A stretch of DNA of 64,000 nt from Chitinophaga silvatica (lineage in GTDB: Bacteria > Bacteroidota > Bacteroidia > Chitinophagales > Chitinophagaceae), in contig NZ_QPMM01000004.1 of NCBI RefSeq assembly GCF_003419895.1, forward strand, positions 248,001-312,000. Reading direction: 5' to 3'. Below, piece after piece: positions 1-8,681 of this stretch. The position numbers and the translations under genes were made by a program. Under the pieces are notes generated by a model. That model was not told the DNA's origin. It saw nothing but the letters and a program-made list of their open reading frames with translations, and did not search any database. The first letter of the stretch is position 1, and each line of letters opens with the position of its first letter.

Positions 1-87
1 AGTTTAGGCCCACTCAGCGTCATATCCGTTTTTGCTTTTTTTTAAATTCTTGTTGTAGGTTTGCCATCAAACAAACCCATTAAAGTG

Positions 88-1227
88 ATGGCAGAATTTT
101 CACACCTGCAGGACTTCTTGCATCCTGTTTCCAAAGCTATGTTAAACGACGACCAGGAATACGATGCATTCCAGGTTGGTAGTATCATTGATGTATACGA
201 AATAGATCAGCAACCCGACTTAGAAGCAGCAGATATTATCCTACTCGGTGTGGGGGAAGAGCGAGGTGGCCCTTCCGGCAAAACCAATACCAACGGGCCA
301 GATGCTATTCGCCGCGAACTTTATCGCTTATTCAACTGGCATAAAGACATTAAACTGGCCGATGTTGGAAACCTGCTTCCCGGCGCTTTTCTGGCCGATG
401 CCTACGCTGCCATGAAAACCGTATTGTCTGAACTCATAAGCGCTAATAAAACCGTCATTATTTTAGGTGGATCACACGATCTCACCTACCCCCAATATAA
501 AGCCTACGCATCACAGGAATTAATCATTGAAGCCACAGTGGCCGACGCACTGATTGATCTTAAAGAAGACTCGCGAATCAAAAGCGAACGCTTCCTTATG
601 GACATTCTTACCGAGCAACCTAATTATCTCAGACATTATAACCACATAGGCTTCCAAAGCTATTTTGTACACCCAAGAATGCTCGAAACACTAGACAAAC
701 TTCGTTTCGATTGTTTCAGACTTGGACGCATAAGAGAAAATATGGAAGAAGCAGAACCCGTACTTCGACATTCAGATCTCTTCAGCCTCGATATTAATAT
801 TATCAAACATACAGATGCCCCGGCAAACCACCTATCCCCTAACGGATTCTCCGGTGAAGAAGCATGCACTCTTTCCAGATATGCTGGTATGAGCAGCCGA
901 CTTTCTTCCTTCGGAATCTATGGTTATGAGCCCGAAAAGGATGTAGCTAATCTCACTGCCCGACAAATTTCCCAGATGATCTGGTATTTTATGGATGGAA
1001 GAGCCGTTAAAGGAAAAGAAGCTGGATTGGAAGACAGAGATGCCTTCTGGGAATTTCATATAGCTTTCTCCGATATAGAAACAGTATTTCTGAAAAGCAA
1101 AAAAACCAACAGGTGGTGGATGCAACTTCCTGATCAGGAATTTGTGCCTTGCGCATACAACGATTACCTCATGGCCAGCAATAATGAAATGCCTGAGCGT
1201 TGGCTGCGTCATCAGGAAAGATTGTAG
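88..1227 (+). CDS. Arginase-fold (formimidoylglutamase-like) protein with altered metal ligands
   Basis: Member of the ureohydrolase (arginase/agmatinase/formimidoylglutamase) fold, about 379 aa. I start at the ATG at 88; the frame stays open upstream to a TTG at 61, which is less likely. The GGSHD motif lies near residue 129, the position of DAHxD reads DALID, and the SxDxD position reads SLDIN near residue 232. Canonical enzymes bind two Mn ions through GGDHS, DAHxD and SxDxD; here one His (to Leu) and one Asp (to Asn) are changed. Bacteroidota proteins of this length are often named formimidoylglutamase (histidine breakdown), but the altered site makes that activity doubtful. Its TAG stop is the first triplet of the palindromic repeat that follows. 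Confidence 0.7.
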   Translation: MAEFSHLQDFLHPVSKAMLNDDQEYDAFQVGSIIDVYEIDQQPDLEAADIILLGVGEERGGPSGKTNTNGPDAIRRELYRLFNWHKDIKLADVGNLLPGAFLADAYAAMKTVLSELISANKTVIILGGSHDLTYPQYKAYASQELIIEATVADALIDLKEDSRIKSERFLMDILTEQPNYLRHYNHIGFQSYFVHPRMLETLDKLRFDCFRLGRIRENMEEAEPVLRHSDLFSLDINIIKHTDAPANHLSPNGFSGEEACTLSRYAGMSSRLSSFGIYGYEPEKDVANLTARQISQMIWYFMDGRAVKGKEAGLEDRDAFWEFHIAFSDIETVFLKSKKTNRWWMQLPDQEFVPCAYNDYLMASNNEMPERWLRHQERL

Positions 1228-1434
1228 CTCGCGTTGCTCGCTGGTTTCTTGCAAAGAAGCAAAGATTAATATTAAGATATATAAGGATCGAAGCGAATAT
1301 TTTTAAGGACTTCTAATAGGTTTCAACACAAATAGAAACCATTCAGCAGCTCTTAAAGATATTCGCTTCGATCCTTATATATCTTAATATTAATCTTTGC
1401 TTCTTTGCGAGAAACCAGCGAGCAACGCGAGCTA
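1225..1434. repeat. 210-bp palindromic repeat, family A, copy 1
   Basis: Near-perfect palindrome: arms 1225-1300 and 1359-1434 (76 bp each, one wobble-type mismatch), joined by a 58-nt centre (1301-1358) that is itself weakly self-complementary. Both tips read TAGCTCGCG outward, so they supply the TAG stop codons of the two flanking convergent genes (stops at 1225-1227 plus and 1432-1434 minus). A second copy lies at 11336-11546 in the opposite orientation judged by the centre. It could act as a two-way terminator. No transposase is nearby. Confidence 0.93.
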
Positions 1435-1827
1435 TAACAACGCCGTTAGTCGTTGCTTGATATATGCAGCTTTGTTATCAGTAGAAATCATATCGTCGTC
1501 TAACCCCTCCATTGTGCGCTTGTGCATTTTTTCTACTCGTTCGTCAATTTTTTTGAAATATTCTTCCTTCTTTTCTTCCCAGACAACCTGTTCCTGTTGT
1601 AATTGTTGCTGACGATCTTTGTCGAGACTGGAATAAAGTTGTTTAAGTGTATTATTAAGCAGGCTATCTAACTGTCTGTAATAATTAACAGCACAATCGT
1701 ACATACGTTGACTACTGCCAAGGCATTGTTGGTAATTGCTTTCCAATGAATCTAATGCAGCCTGCGAGGTTTGGGAATAGGCATTAGAGCATAGAAAGAC
1801 CAATAGGATCAGGATTAGGTTTCGCAT
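1432..1827 (-). CDS. LprI/DUF1311-like secreted protein
   Basis: 131-aa protein with a signal peptide (about residues 1-18, ending near NAYSQ). The mature part is charged and helical: two cysteines (in QQCLGS and YDCAVNYY), a D..L..LN..L pattern, then L-x-x-EQ-x-x-W, which resembles the lysozyme-inhibitor LprI / DUF1311 family. The tandem neighbour upstream on the same strand belongs to the same family more clearly. Its stop codon is the outer triplet of the palindromic repeat. Periplasmic location is inferred; its role in lysozyme inhibition is not shown. Confidence 0.6.
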   Translation of the reverse strand: MRNLILILLVFLCSNAYSQTSQAALDSLESNYQQCLGSSQRMYDCAVNYYRQLDSLLNNTLKQLYSSLDKDRQQQLQQEQVVWEEKKEEYFKKIDERVEKMHKRTMEGLDDDMISTDNKAAYIKQRLTALL

Positions 1828-1889
1828 AGGTCACGGGTCTGTAAAGCGCAAATATACGAAAATTATATAATTAGTATTTCCGCTAATAC

Positions 1890-2288
1890 TTAGTGATCCT
1901 CTTTATCACCAATAGAACCCTGGCAAGCATCCGGTTTCATTACGTTTAGCCATGTACGTAAGGTGGCAGATCTTTGCTCTGTCAGCTCTTTCAAAAAGTT
2001 GGCTTCACACATAGGATATATGCTGCCATAGCTTTTGGCATCATTCGGATACCTGGCTTTTAGTTCAGCATCTCTGAACAACACCCAGGATCTTTGTGCA
2101 TCTTTCATACGCTGAATGAATGTTTTATTACGTGCATATTCCTTTAAAACCAGTTGATAAATCTCGTTAAGCTCTTTATCAGCTTCTTTATACTCTTTCT
2201 TTGCTCTATTATTTAGCTCGCTCTGTGACTGTGAATAAACAGCAATACTTCCGTATAGGAAGAGTACCAGCAAAAGAATTTGTTTCAT
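1890..2288 (-). CDS. LprI family (DUF1311) periplasmic protein
   Basis: 132 aa with an N-terminal signal peptide (residues 1-19, cleaved near VYSQ). The mature protein has the DUF1311 layout: a helix with ADKELNEIYQ, then RMKDAQRSWVLFRDAEL (the Q-x-x-W-x-x-[FY]-R-D core), a conserved Cys in MCEANFL and a closing helix. Family members include the mycobacterial lysozyme inhibitor LprI. It is 62 bp upstream of the smaller relative on the same strand, so the pair is probably co-transcribed and arose by duplication. Confidence 0.75.
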   Translation of the reverse strand: MKQILLLVLFLYGSIAVYSQSQSELNNRAKKEYKEADKELNEIYQLVLKEYARNKTFIQRMKDAQRSWVLFRDAELKARYPNDAKSYGSIYPMCEANFLKELTEQRSATLRTWLNVMKPDACQGSIGDKEDH

Positions 2289-2450
2289 GTAGATTGGATT
2301 TTAGATAAATGCATAGGTTGAAGTAGTACAGGTGTAAAAGATACTTCGTTTTTCGAAGAGACGATAGGAATGCTACTAAAATATTATCAAAAGGAATTTG
2401 AATATGCTTAGTGCTCCCTGTTTTAAATACCAATTACTGCTGCAAAAAGT

Positions 2451-2489
2451 AAGAGGGGCTGTCTCTACAACATAGAAACAGCCCCTCTT
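2451..2489 (-). terminator. Intrinsic terminator after the M16 gene
   Basis: 12-bp GC-rich stem (AAGAGGGGCTGT at 2451-2462 with its complement at 2478-2489), followed on the minus strand by a short T-rich run. It lies just beyond the stop of the minus-strand M16 peptidase at 2511. Confidence 0.75.
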
Positions 2490-2510
2490 AAGGGTAATAG
2501 AAGTTAGATT

Positions 2511-3791
2511 TTAGATTACCACCAGTTCATAGAAATCGCCTGGTGTAAAGTATTGTTTGGCTAATTGCTGAAGTTCTTCGACTGTTATATTCTTAATTGT
2601 TTGGACATTGTTATTGAAGTAACTTTCATCCAAATCGTTCAGAATCAAGTTCTTCCAACGCTGTATAACCTGAAATGCACCGTCCAGATCCCCGAGCATT
2701 GAACCTATCATATAATTCTTAACCAGGTCGAGCTCCTCCTGTGGAACAGGTTCGTCCTGTAATTGTTTCAGTTCTTTATAAATCTCTTCTATAGTAGCCT
2801 CACAAACATCTCTACCAGCTTCGGTTTGGATGTTTATAGCACTGGTTTGTCTGAAATTATAAAGCTGAGAATAAATACCGTAGGTATAGCCTTTATCCTC
2901 TCTGATGTTGCTCATCAGACGGGAACCGAAATATCCACCTAAAATAGTATTTAATACAAGCATTTTAGGGAAGTCGGGATGATAACGGTTAGGGAAATGG
3001 CGGGCCACTCTAACAGCACCCTGTACCCCATTTTCGTCATTGAATACCCTGAATTTCTTTTCTTCAGCTGGCTGAATTGGTAGATCCAGTTTGATGAGAT
3101 GCGAGGCATCGTTCCACAATACAGAACCAAAGTATTTATTCAACAATGTGATTGTGTTTTCGGGTAAATGCCCTGCAACAAAGATCTTACAGTTGTTGTA
3201 TGTGTAGTGCTTTTTATAAAAGGCTTGCAGTCCTTCAGTTTGCAGCGCATCATAAGCCATCATGGTGCTAACGCGCCCATAGGGGTGAAAGTCTCCAAAC
3301 AGATACTTATCTATGAACCGGTTGGCAACAAAGTCGCATTTCTGAAGGTTCACAGCCAGTTTCTGCTTCATATTCTGCTGGTAAATATGCAGCTCTTCTT
3401 CCGGGAAAATTGGGTCCTGAATTACTTCCTGTAATGTTGGTAATAATACTTCCAGGTGTTTCGACAGGCAGTGGAGTGTATACGTAGCATTTTCATGATA
3501 GGCATTTCTATTAAGGTAAGCACCATAATAGTCGACATTCTCATTAATTTGCTTGGCTGTTGATCCACTGGTGCCGGTTTTCATCAGGAAGTTGGTAGCA
3601 GCGGCTTCCAGTACTTCACTTTCGTACCAGCTACCGGCAGGAAAAACCAATTCGAGTTGTAAAGTATCCTGTTCATCAGATTTCATTACATAAACAGGAA
3701 TACCATTATCCAGGGTATACTTTTCGTAAGGTCTTAATTTTATTTCGAATTCCACCGCATCTTTAATCGGAGGAGGAGTTGTTCTGTTCAT
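2511..3791 (-). CDS. M16 family peptidase, inactive-type subunit
   Basis: 426 aa from the ATG at 3791 (the longer frame would need a TTG). It has the insulinase/processing-peptidase fold: the first domain opens with LVFPAGSWYE, and the second carries a glycine-rich loop (LNTILGGYFGSRL) and REDKGYTYG, the R/Y region that binds substrate. The zinc motif HxxEH is missing; the equivalent site reads ATNFLMKTG. Such subunits pair with an active partner, as alpha and beta subunits do in mitochondrial processing peptidase. The active partner lies 37 bp upstream. No signal peptide is seen. Confidence 0.88.
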   Translation of the reverse strand: MNRTTPPPIKDAVEFEIKLRPYEKYTLDNGIPVYVMKSDEQDTLQLELVFPAGSWYESEVLEAAATNFLMKTGTSGSTAKQINENVDYYGAYLNRNAYHENATYTLHCLSKHLEVLLPTLQEVIQDPIFPEEELHIYQQNMKQKLAVNLQKCDFVANRFIDKYLFGDFHPYGRVSTMMAYDALQTEGLQAFYKKHYTYNNCKIFVAGHLPENTITLLNKYFGSVLWNDASHLIKLDLPIQPAEEKKFRVFNDENGVQGAVRVARHFPNRYHPDFPKMLVLNTILGGYFGSRLMSNIREDKGYTYGIYSQLYNFRQTSAINIQTEAGRDVCEATIEEIYKELKQLQDEPVPQEELDLVKNYMIGSMLGDLDGAFQVIQRWKNLILNDLDESYFNNNVQTIKNITVEELQQLAKQYFTPGDFYELVVI

Positions 3792-3828
3792 GGTGCTCAA
3801 TTTAAACCATCCTGGCTATAGCCATTCA

Positions 3829-5067
3829 TTAATTGGCTGCGTAATAGTAAATCGTGTTGGAGTTTTTTTCATCAAAAAGCAGATTAGCTTCCCGATGTAT
3901 ATCTTCAACTGTTACTTTTTCATAGTTTTCAAATTCCCTATTCATTAAGGAAGCATCGCCCAGCAGCTCATAAAAGGCCAGGTTATTGGCTCTGCTAAGA
4001 AGGCTCATGTCTTCAAAGGCCAACATACTTTCTACACGGTTTTTAACTTTCTGAAGTTCTCTTTCAGAGATAATTTCCTGTTGAAGTTTTTCGATTTCTT
4101 CCTGGATGGCATTTTCAGCATCCTTCATTTTAACTCCTTTTACCAGTTTACCTTCAATAGTTAGTAATCCGGCATCCAGAGAGCCAAAGTGGTAACATTC
4201 TATATTGGAGAAAAGTTGTTTTTCTTTTACCAGTACCTGATGCAGACGGGAAGAAGCACCACCGCCAAGAATATCAGAAATAAGATCTGCGGCGTAATAC
4301 CTGGGATCTGTGCGAGAATACATATGGTAGCATTTGTACAGTGCATCCAGTGGTACATTGGATTTTACTTCCATTTTATGAGCCTCGGTTTGAGGAGGCT
4401 CTACAGGTAACTGGCGGTTATACTTGTCGCCAGACTGAATATCTCCAAACCACTTCTCTGCCAGGGCTTTAACCTGTTCTACTGTTACTTTACCGGCAAC
4501 AGACAGGATTGCATTTACCGGACGGTAATGTTTAAAGAAGAAGGCTTTAACGTCTTCCAGTTTGGCTTCTTCAATATGGGAAAGTTCCTTTCCGATAGTC
4601 ATCCACCGATAAGGGTGTGTAGAGTACGCCAGATTACGCATCTTATGCCAGATATCACCATATGGTTTATTGATATAGTGTTCTTTAAACTCCTCAGACA
4701 CTACTTTACGCTGAACATCCAGGCTTTTTTCAGTAAAGGCGAGGGAAAGCATTCTATCACTTTCGAGCCAGAATCCTGTTTCAATATTTTCAGCAGGAAG
4801 TTGAATATAGTAGTTGGTAAGGTCGCTGGTTGTATATGCGTTATTTTCTCCACCTGCCATTTGAAGAGGTTCGTCATAGACAGGTATATTTACAGACCCA
4901 CCGAACATCAGGTGCTCAAATAAATGCGCAAAACCTGTTTTTTCAGGGCTTTCATCTCTTGCTCCAACATCATACAGCACATTGACAACAGCCATTGGCG
5001 TGGTATGGTCTTCATGAACGATTACTCTCAATCCGTTCGCCAGTGTGAATTTATTAAAATGAATCAT
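3829..5067 (-). CDS. M16 family zinc peptidase, active subunit
   Basis: 412 aa. The inverted zinc motif is intact: H48-L-F-E51-H52, with the downstream acidic helix VVSEEFKEH near residue 128 supplying the third ligand. GGENNAYTTSDLTNYY follows, as in pitrilysin-type enzymes, and the second half has the glycine loop ISDILGGGASSRL. It is probably a zinc endopeptidase that forms a chamber-like dimer with the HxxEH-less protein encoded next to it (same strand, 37-bp gap). No export signal is visible. Confidence 0.92.
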   Translation of the reverse strand: MIHFNKFTLANGLRVIVHEDHTTPMAVVNVLYDVGARDESPEKTGFAHLFEHLMFGGSVNIPVYDEPLQMAGGENNAYTTSDLTNYYIQLPAENIETGFWLESDRMLSLAFTEKSLDVQRKVVSEEFKEHYINKPYGDIWHKMRNLAYSTHPYRWMTIGKELSHIEEAKLEDVKAFFFKHYRPVNAILSVAGKVTVEQVKALAEKWFGDIQSGDKYNRQLPVEPPQTEAHKMEVKSNVPLDALYKCYHMYSRTDPRYYAADLISDILGGGASSRLHQVLVKEKQLFSNIECYHFGSLDAGLLTIEGKLVKGVKMKDAENAIQEEIEKLQQEIISERELQKVKNRVESMLAFEDMSLLSRANNLAFYELLGDASLMNREFENYEKVTVEDIHREANLLFDEKNSNTIYYYAAN

Positions 5068-5123
5068 ATCCGTTTATTACTCAATATACTATAAAAATAG
5101 GGCGAAAATTACGAAAGAAAGTA

Positions 5124-6026
5124 TTATTCCAGATATAGCTCCTGTTTGTCGTAGTTGATAGTCAGGGTAAATTGTTTCCAGATATCATAGCCGATAGAGC
5201 CTGCAATTTCCGTGAAAACGCCCAGGTCATCGATGTCTTTACAATAACTTACAGGAACTTGTTTAATACTGTGACCGCCTAATTCAAGAGAAGGAATAGT
5301 GCTGTTAATGTAGTAAAGAGTCTTGACTACATCTCGTACGGGATCAGTGTTTATGGTAGGTAAAATGGTATTAAGTTTATTCTTATCTACGTATGGCCAG
5401 TTGAAAAGTACTCCGTAATCTCCGCCTGTGGTGATATGGTAATGCCCGGGTAAGCGACGGCCATCCGATAATTGTATAGAAGCATCGATAACCGGAGTGG
5501 TATAGTTTAGTTGGAAATGCAACAGCCGACCAGTGTTACCAATTGGTGTTTTACCTGATTTATAGAGTACCAGCTCCTGTTTGCGATAGTCGATTTTAAC
5601 AATATATGGTTTTAATAGTGCTATACCAATGATGCCATCGATAGCACCTAAATTGCTTAGATTTTCAAGATATGCTTTTACATAGGGCATTCTTACCTCT
5701 CTGATATACAATGCATTAATGCTTACACTGCTTGTTTTTACCATCAGGTTGTTGATTCCCGACATGAATACCTCGCCAGAGCCTTTTAGCTTTAGTTTGT
5801 TGGCTGTGGCAAAGTTTAGTACGGTAACTTCTGCCCCTGTATCAAATATAAAATGGAGGGTATCTGTACTTCCGGAAGCCAGCACAGGAATAACAACTTG
5901 TTTATCAATTAATTGAAAAGGGATAATAGCTATTGGTTTTTCAATATCTGATCCGTTATTGCGTTGCGCCTGTACGGGAACATTTACATAAAAAAACAAA
6001 ATAGCGATCCATAAAAAGCGCCACAT
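5124..6026 (-). CDS. Retropepsin-like aspartic protease paralogue, second active site lost
   Basis: About 300 aa from the ATG at 6026 (MWRFLWIAILFF), which gives a good signal peptide ending near VQAQ. The first lobe holds FIFDTGAEVTVLN, a typical aspartic-protease D-T-G motif. The matching place in the second lobe reads HITTGGDYG, so the second catalytic Asp is replaced by Thr. The C-terminus (IGYDIWKQFTLTINYDKQELYL) is typical of this family. It starts 14 bp after its larger paralogue and is probably in the same operon. Whether it still cuts, for example as a dimer, is open. Confidence 0.75.
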   Translation of the reverse strand: MWRFLWIAILFFYVNVPVQAQRNNGSDIEKPIAIIPFQLIDKQVVIPVLASGSTDTLHFIFDTGAEVTVLNFATANKLKLKGSGEVFMSGINNLMVKTSSVSINALYIREVRMPYVKAYLENLSNLGAIDGIIGIALLKPYIVKIDYRKQELVLYKSGKTPIGNTGRLLHFQLNYTTPVIDASIQLSDGRRLPGHYHITTGGDYGVLFNWPYVDKNKLNTILPTINTDPVRDVVKTLYYINSTIPSLELGGHSIKQVPVSYCKDIDDLGVFTEIAGSIGYDIWKQFTLTINYDKQELYLE

Positions 6027-6040
6027 GACACAAATAACGG

Positions 6041-7270
6041 TCAAAGTATGCTTTTTATTGGTAGTTTTTTTATCAGTAATTCATTATCCCTTGAAATCAG
6101 GCAAATGGCTTTTGTGCCGATATTTTTAAGAAGATCTCTGAAGAGCTGAAGATTATTACCCAGATTATTGTTAATAGCTATAATAATATCTCCGCTTTTA
6201 AATCCTGCTTTTTCGGCCGGCGAACCTTTAATGATATCAGTTACTTCTACTTTTCCATTGATCAGATAAATGATAAGCCCCGTATAGGAATAATCGAACA
6301 TATCCCGATAGTGTGTATTGGGCATCAGATAGATTTCTTTTTTAGAATAATTAAGTGTGATATTGAAACGCCTTAGCAAATCATTACCAATCATTCCTCC
6401 AAGAAATGGATAGGCAGTTACATTACTTTTATCGTCGAAAATATAGGTAGGAACGTTGCGGAAGCTAAAATTTCCCACTTTAAATTCTGTTATCGTAGTT
6501 AAAGACATGCTCATTTTTCCACCCAAGCCCTGGGCTTCAGTTTGAATAATCTTCTTCGATCTTCGTTTTTTCTTTTCCTGCAAAACACTGCTATCATTAA
6601 CAAACTGACTGGAAAGCAAAAGGCACATACCAGCACCGGTATCGAAGTAGTACCGGTTATTGATAGTACGGTACGAATTTCGCAAGGGAGCAGAAATCAA
6701 AGGTATTTGAGTTAGTGATGGTTTTAATAGCTGCCCGCCTTTCGGATAATTGAAGTTGCCTTTTGGATAGATGATAATCTCTTCAGTATCATAATCTACA
6801 GTAATAATATACCTGCTTAATAAGCTAAATCCAATTATACCGTCTACCTGGATTCCATAAACCTGACTAATTAATTCATAATCATTTATATGGAAGTCGA
6901 GACTATCTACCCTCAAACCTGGTAAGTGTAAGGTATGGTGATGGGTATAAGATACGGGTTTGGAGCTTGCAAGGCCTTTAATGATTCTGTCGGAAGGTTT
7001 AATTGTTAGCCCTAAGCGAAGAGCAGTGGTGGTATCGAGAGAAATACCTGCACTGCCGGTATCCAGAATAAACTGTAACGTATCCGGATATTGGTCGAGT
7101 ACGGCCTGAATAATTACAACCCCTCCATAGTATTGTTTGAAATGAAAACGGGTTATAGGAGTAGTTACAGTAGAATCATTTTCTAGAGCTGTAGTAGTTG
7201 CTTTCGCGCTGGTAGGTAAGCAGGCGATGGAAAAAAGCAACAGTATATTGAATATTAGTGCTTTGAACAT
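6041..7270 (-). CDS. Secreted aspartic protease with C-terminal PDZ domain
   Basis: About 409 aa from the ATG at 7270, with a signal peptide (FNILLLFSIACLP). Two retropepsin-like lobes each have an intact D-T-G: FILDTGSAGISLD and YYFDTGAGMCLLL, about 145 residues apart. The last 80 residues form a PDZ domain (VEVTDIIKGSPAEKAGF then GDIIIAINN), a common substrate-binding addition in Bacteroidota aspartyl proteases. It is first in a two-gene operon with the smaller paralogue. Periplasmic or surface protein processing is inferred. Confidence 0.85.
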   Translation of the reverse strand: MFKALIFNILLLFSIACLPTSAKATTTALENDSTVTTPITRFHFKQYYGGVVIIQAVLDQYPDTLQFILDTGSAGISLDTTTALRLGLTIKPSDRIIKGLASSKPVSYTHHHTLHLPGLRVDSLDFHINDYELISQVYGIQVDGIIGFSLLSRYIITVDYDTEEIIIYPKGNFNYPKGGQLLKPSLTQIPLISAPLRNSYRTINNRYYFDTGAGMCLLLSSQFVNDSSVLQEKKKRRSKKIIQTEAQGLGGKMSMSLTTITEFKVGNFSFRNVPTYIFDDKSNVTAYPFLGGMIGNDLLRRFNITLNYSKKEIYLMPNTHYRDMFDYSYTGLIIYLINGKVEVTDIIKGSPAEKAGFKSGDIIIAINNNLGNNLQLFRDLLKNIGTKAICLISRDNELLIKKLPIKSIL

Positions 7271-7369
7271 AAAAATTGGGGACACAGGTACTTGATATAT
7301 TATAAATTTAACATAAAAAGCTAATGGTTAATAAATATTTTTCTTCGGGGTGGATATAAACTGAAATAC

Positions 7370-7377
7370 TACCTTTG
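7370..7377 (+). promoter_or_regulatory. -7 box of mqnC
   Basis: TACCTTTG matches the Bacteroidota TAnnTTTG -7 consensus and sits 31 nt before the mqnC ATG. No clear TTTG box is seen at the -33 distance. Confidence 0.5.
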
Positions 7378-7408
7378 TTGAAGTTATTCAGAAATAGAAA
7401 AACAGGTA

Positions 7409-8533
7409 ATGGAACTTAAGGAATTATATAAAAAGGCTCAGAATTTCGAGTTTCTGACAGCAGAAGAAGGTGTTTATTTATTTGAAAATGCACCTTTAAC
7501 AGAACTGATGGAAATAGCCAACGAGTTGCGTAAGCAACAGGTACCTCATGGTAAGGTTACCTGGCAGATAGACAGGAATGTGAATACGACCAACGTATGT
7601 ACGGCCAACTGCAAATTCTGTAACTTCTATCGTATTCCAGGTCATGCCGAAGCCTACATCACTCCTATTGATGAATACAAGCGTAAAATTGAAGAAACGC
7701 TGAAATATGGCGGTGATCAATTATTACTGCAGGGAGGACATCACCCTGAGCTTGGGCTTAGTTTCTATGTAGATCTCTTTAAACAATTAAAGCAATTATA
7801 TCCAACCTTACGTTTGCATACTTTAGGCCCCCCTGAAGTAGCGCATATTACTAAGCTGGAAAAAAGTACACATATCGAAGTACTTAAGGCCCTGAAAGAA
7901 GCTGGTATGGATAGTTTGCCGGGTGCTGGGGCTGAAATACTCAACGACAGGGTAAGACGCCTGATCTCTAAAGGTAAATGTGGCGCCCAGGAGTGGTTGG
8001 ATGTAATGAGAGCTGCTCACAAACTTAATATTGCATCTTCTGCAACCATGATGTTTGGCCATGTTGAAACTGTTTTAGAACGTTTCGAACACCTGGTAGA
8101 TATCAGACAGGTTCAAAGCGAGAAACCAGAAGGACATTACGGTTTTACAGCATTTATTCCGTGGACTTTCCAGGATGTGGATACACTGCTTGCCAAAATT
8201 CGTGGTGTGCACAATATGACCACAGCTGAAGAATACATCAGGATGATTGCACTTAGCCGTATTATGTTGCCTAATGTTAAAAACATTCAGGCATCCTGGT
8301 TAACCGTTGGTAAGGAAGTAGCACAACTGTGTTTGCATGCCGGAGCAAACGACTTTGGTTCCATCATGATTGAGGAAAATGTGGTAAGTGCTGCCGGAGC
8401 TCCACACCGTTTTACTTACCGTACTATGCAGGAAGCAATCAAGGAAGCAGGATTTGAACCACAGCTACGTACACAACTATATGAATTCAGAGAATTGCCT
8501 GAATTTATTGAAGAACAAGTGATTACTTATTAA
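7409..8533 (+). CDS. mqnC: Cyclic dehypoxanthine futalosine synthase (radical SAM)
   Basis: 374 aa. MqnC catalyses the radical SAM cyclisation of dehypoxanthine futalosine in the futalosine route to menaquinone. The iron-sulfur motif CTANCKFCNFYR (CxxxCxxC) lies near residues 66-77, followed by GGDQLLLQGGHHPELG and LPGAGAEILNDRVRR, both typical of MqnC and its CofH/MqnE relatives. Length is normal for MqnC. The gene stands alone here, flanked by its own -7 box and a terminator. Menaquinone would feed the respiratory chain that includes the cbb3 oxidase encoded later in the window. Confidence 0.93.
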   Translation: MELKELYKKAQNFEFLTAEEGVYLFENAPLTELMEIANELRKQQVPHGKVTWQIDRNVNTTNVCTANCKFCNFYRIPGHAEAYITPIDEYKRKIEETLKYGGDQLLLQGGHHPELGLSFYVDLFKQLKQLYPTLRLHTLGPPEVAHITKLEKSTHIEVLKALKEAGMDSLPGAGAEILNDRVRRLISKGKCGAQEWLDVMRAAHKLNIASSATMMFGHVETVLERFEHLVDIRQVQSEKPEGHYGFTAFIPWTFQDVDTLLAKIRGVHNMTTAEEYIRMIALSRIMLPNVKNIQASWLTVGKEVAQLCLHAGANDFGSIMIEENVVSAAGAPHRFTYRTMQEAIKEAGFEPQLRTQLYEFRELPEFIEEQVITY

Positions 8534-8552
8534 AGGTATTATAAATAGCTAG

Positions 8553-8587
8553 AAGGTGCTGATATTCAACTATCAGCACCTTTTTTT
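8553..8587 (+). terminator. Intrinsic terminator after mqnC
   Basis: 12-bp stem (AAGGTGCTGATA, 8553-8564, complement 8571-8582), 6-nt loop, then a T-tract to 8587; 19 bp after the mqnC stop. Confidence 0.92.
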
Positions 8588-8681
8588 ATGGGATTAAAAA
8601 ACTGTTAAAACTATCTTGTGTCTGTTACAATTGGCCTCTTTTTACGTCTAACTAGTACAAACAAATTAAAGGAGGGTGTAT

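Noticed and set aside
1..60. Upstream gene end or promoter at the left edge
   Set aside because: Sixty bases hold no clear frame, terminator or -7 box beyond a T-run, so nothing can be supported.
1228..1434. Protein-coding frame through the palindrome (short plus-strand ORF from 1397)
   Set aside because: It is antisense to the LprI-like gene and starts inside the repeat; codon use and content give no support.
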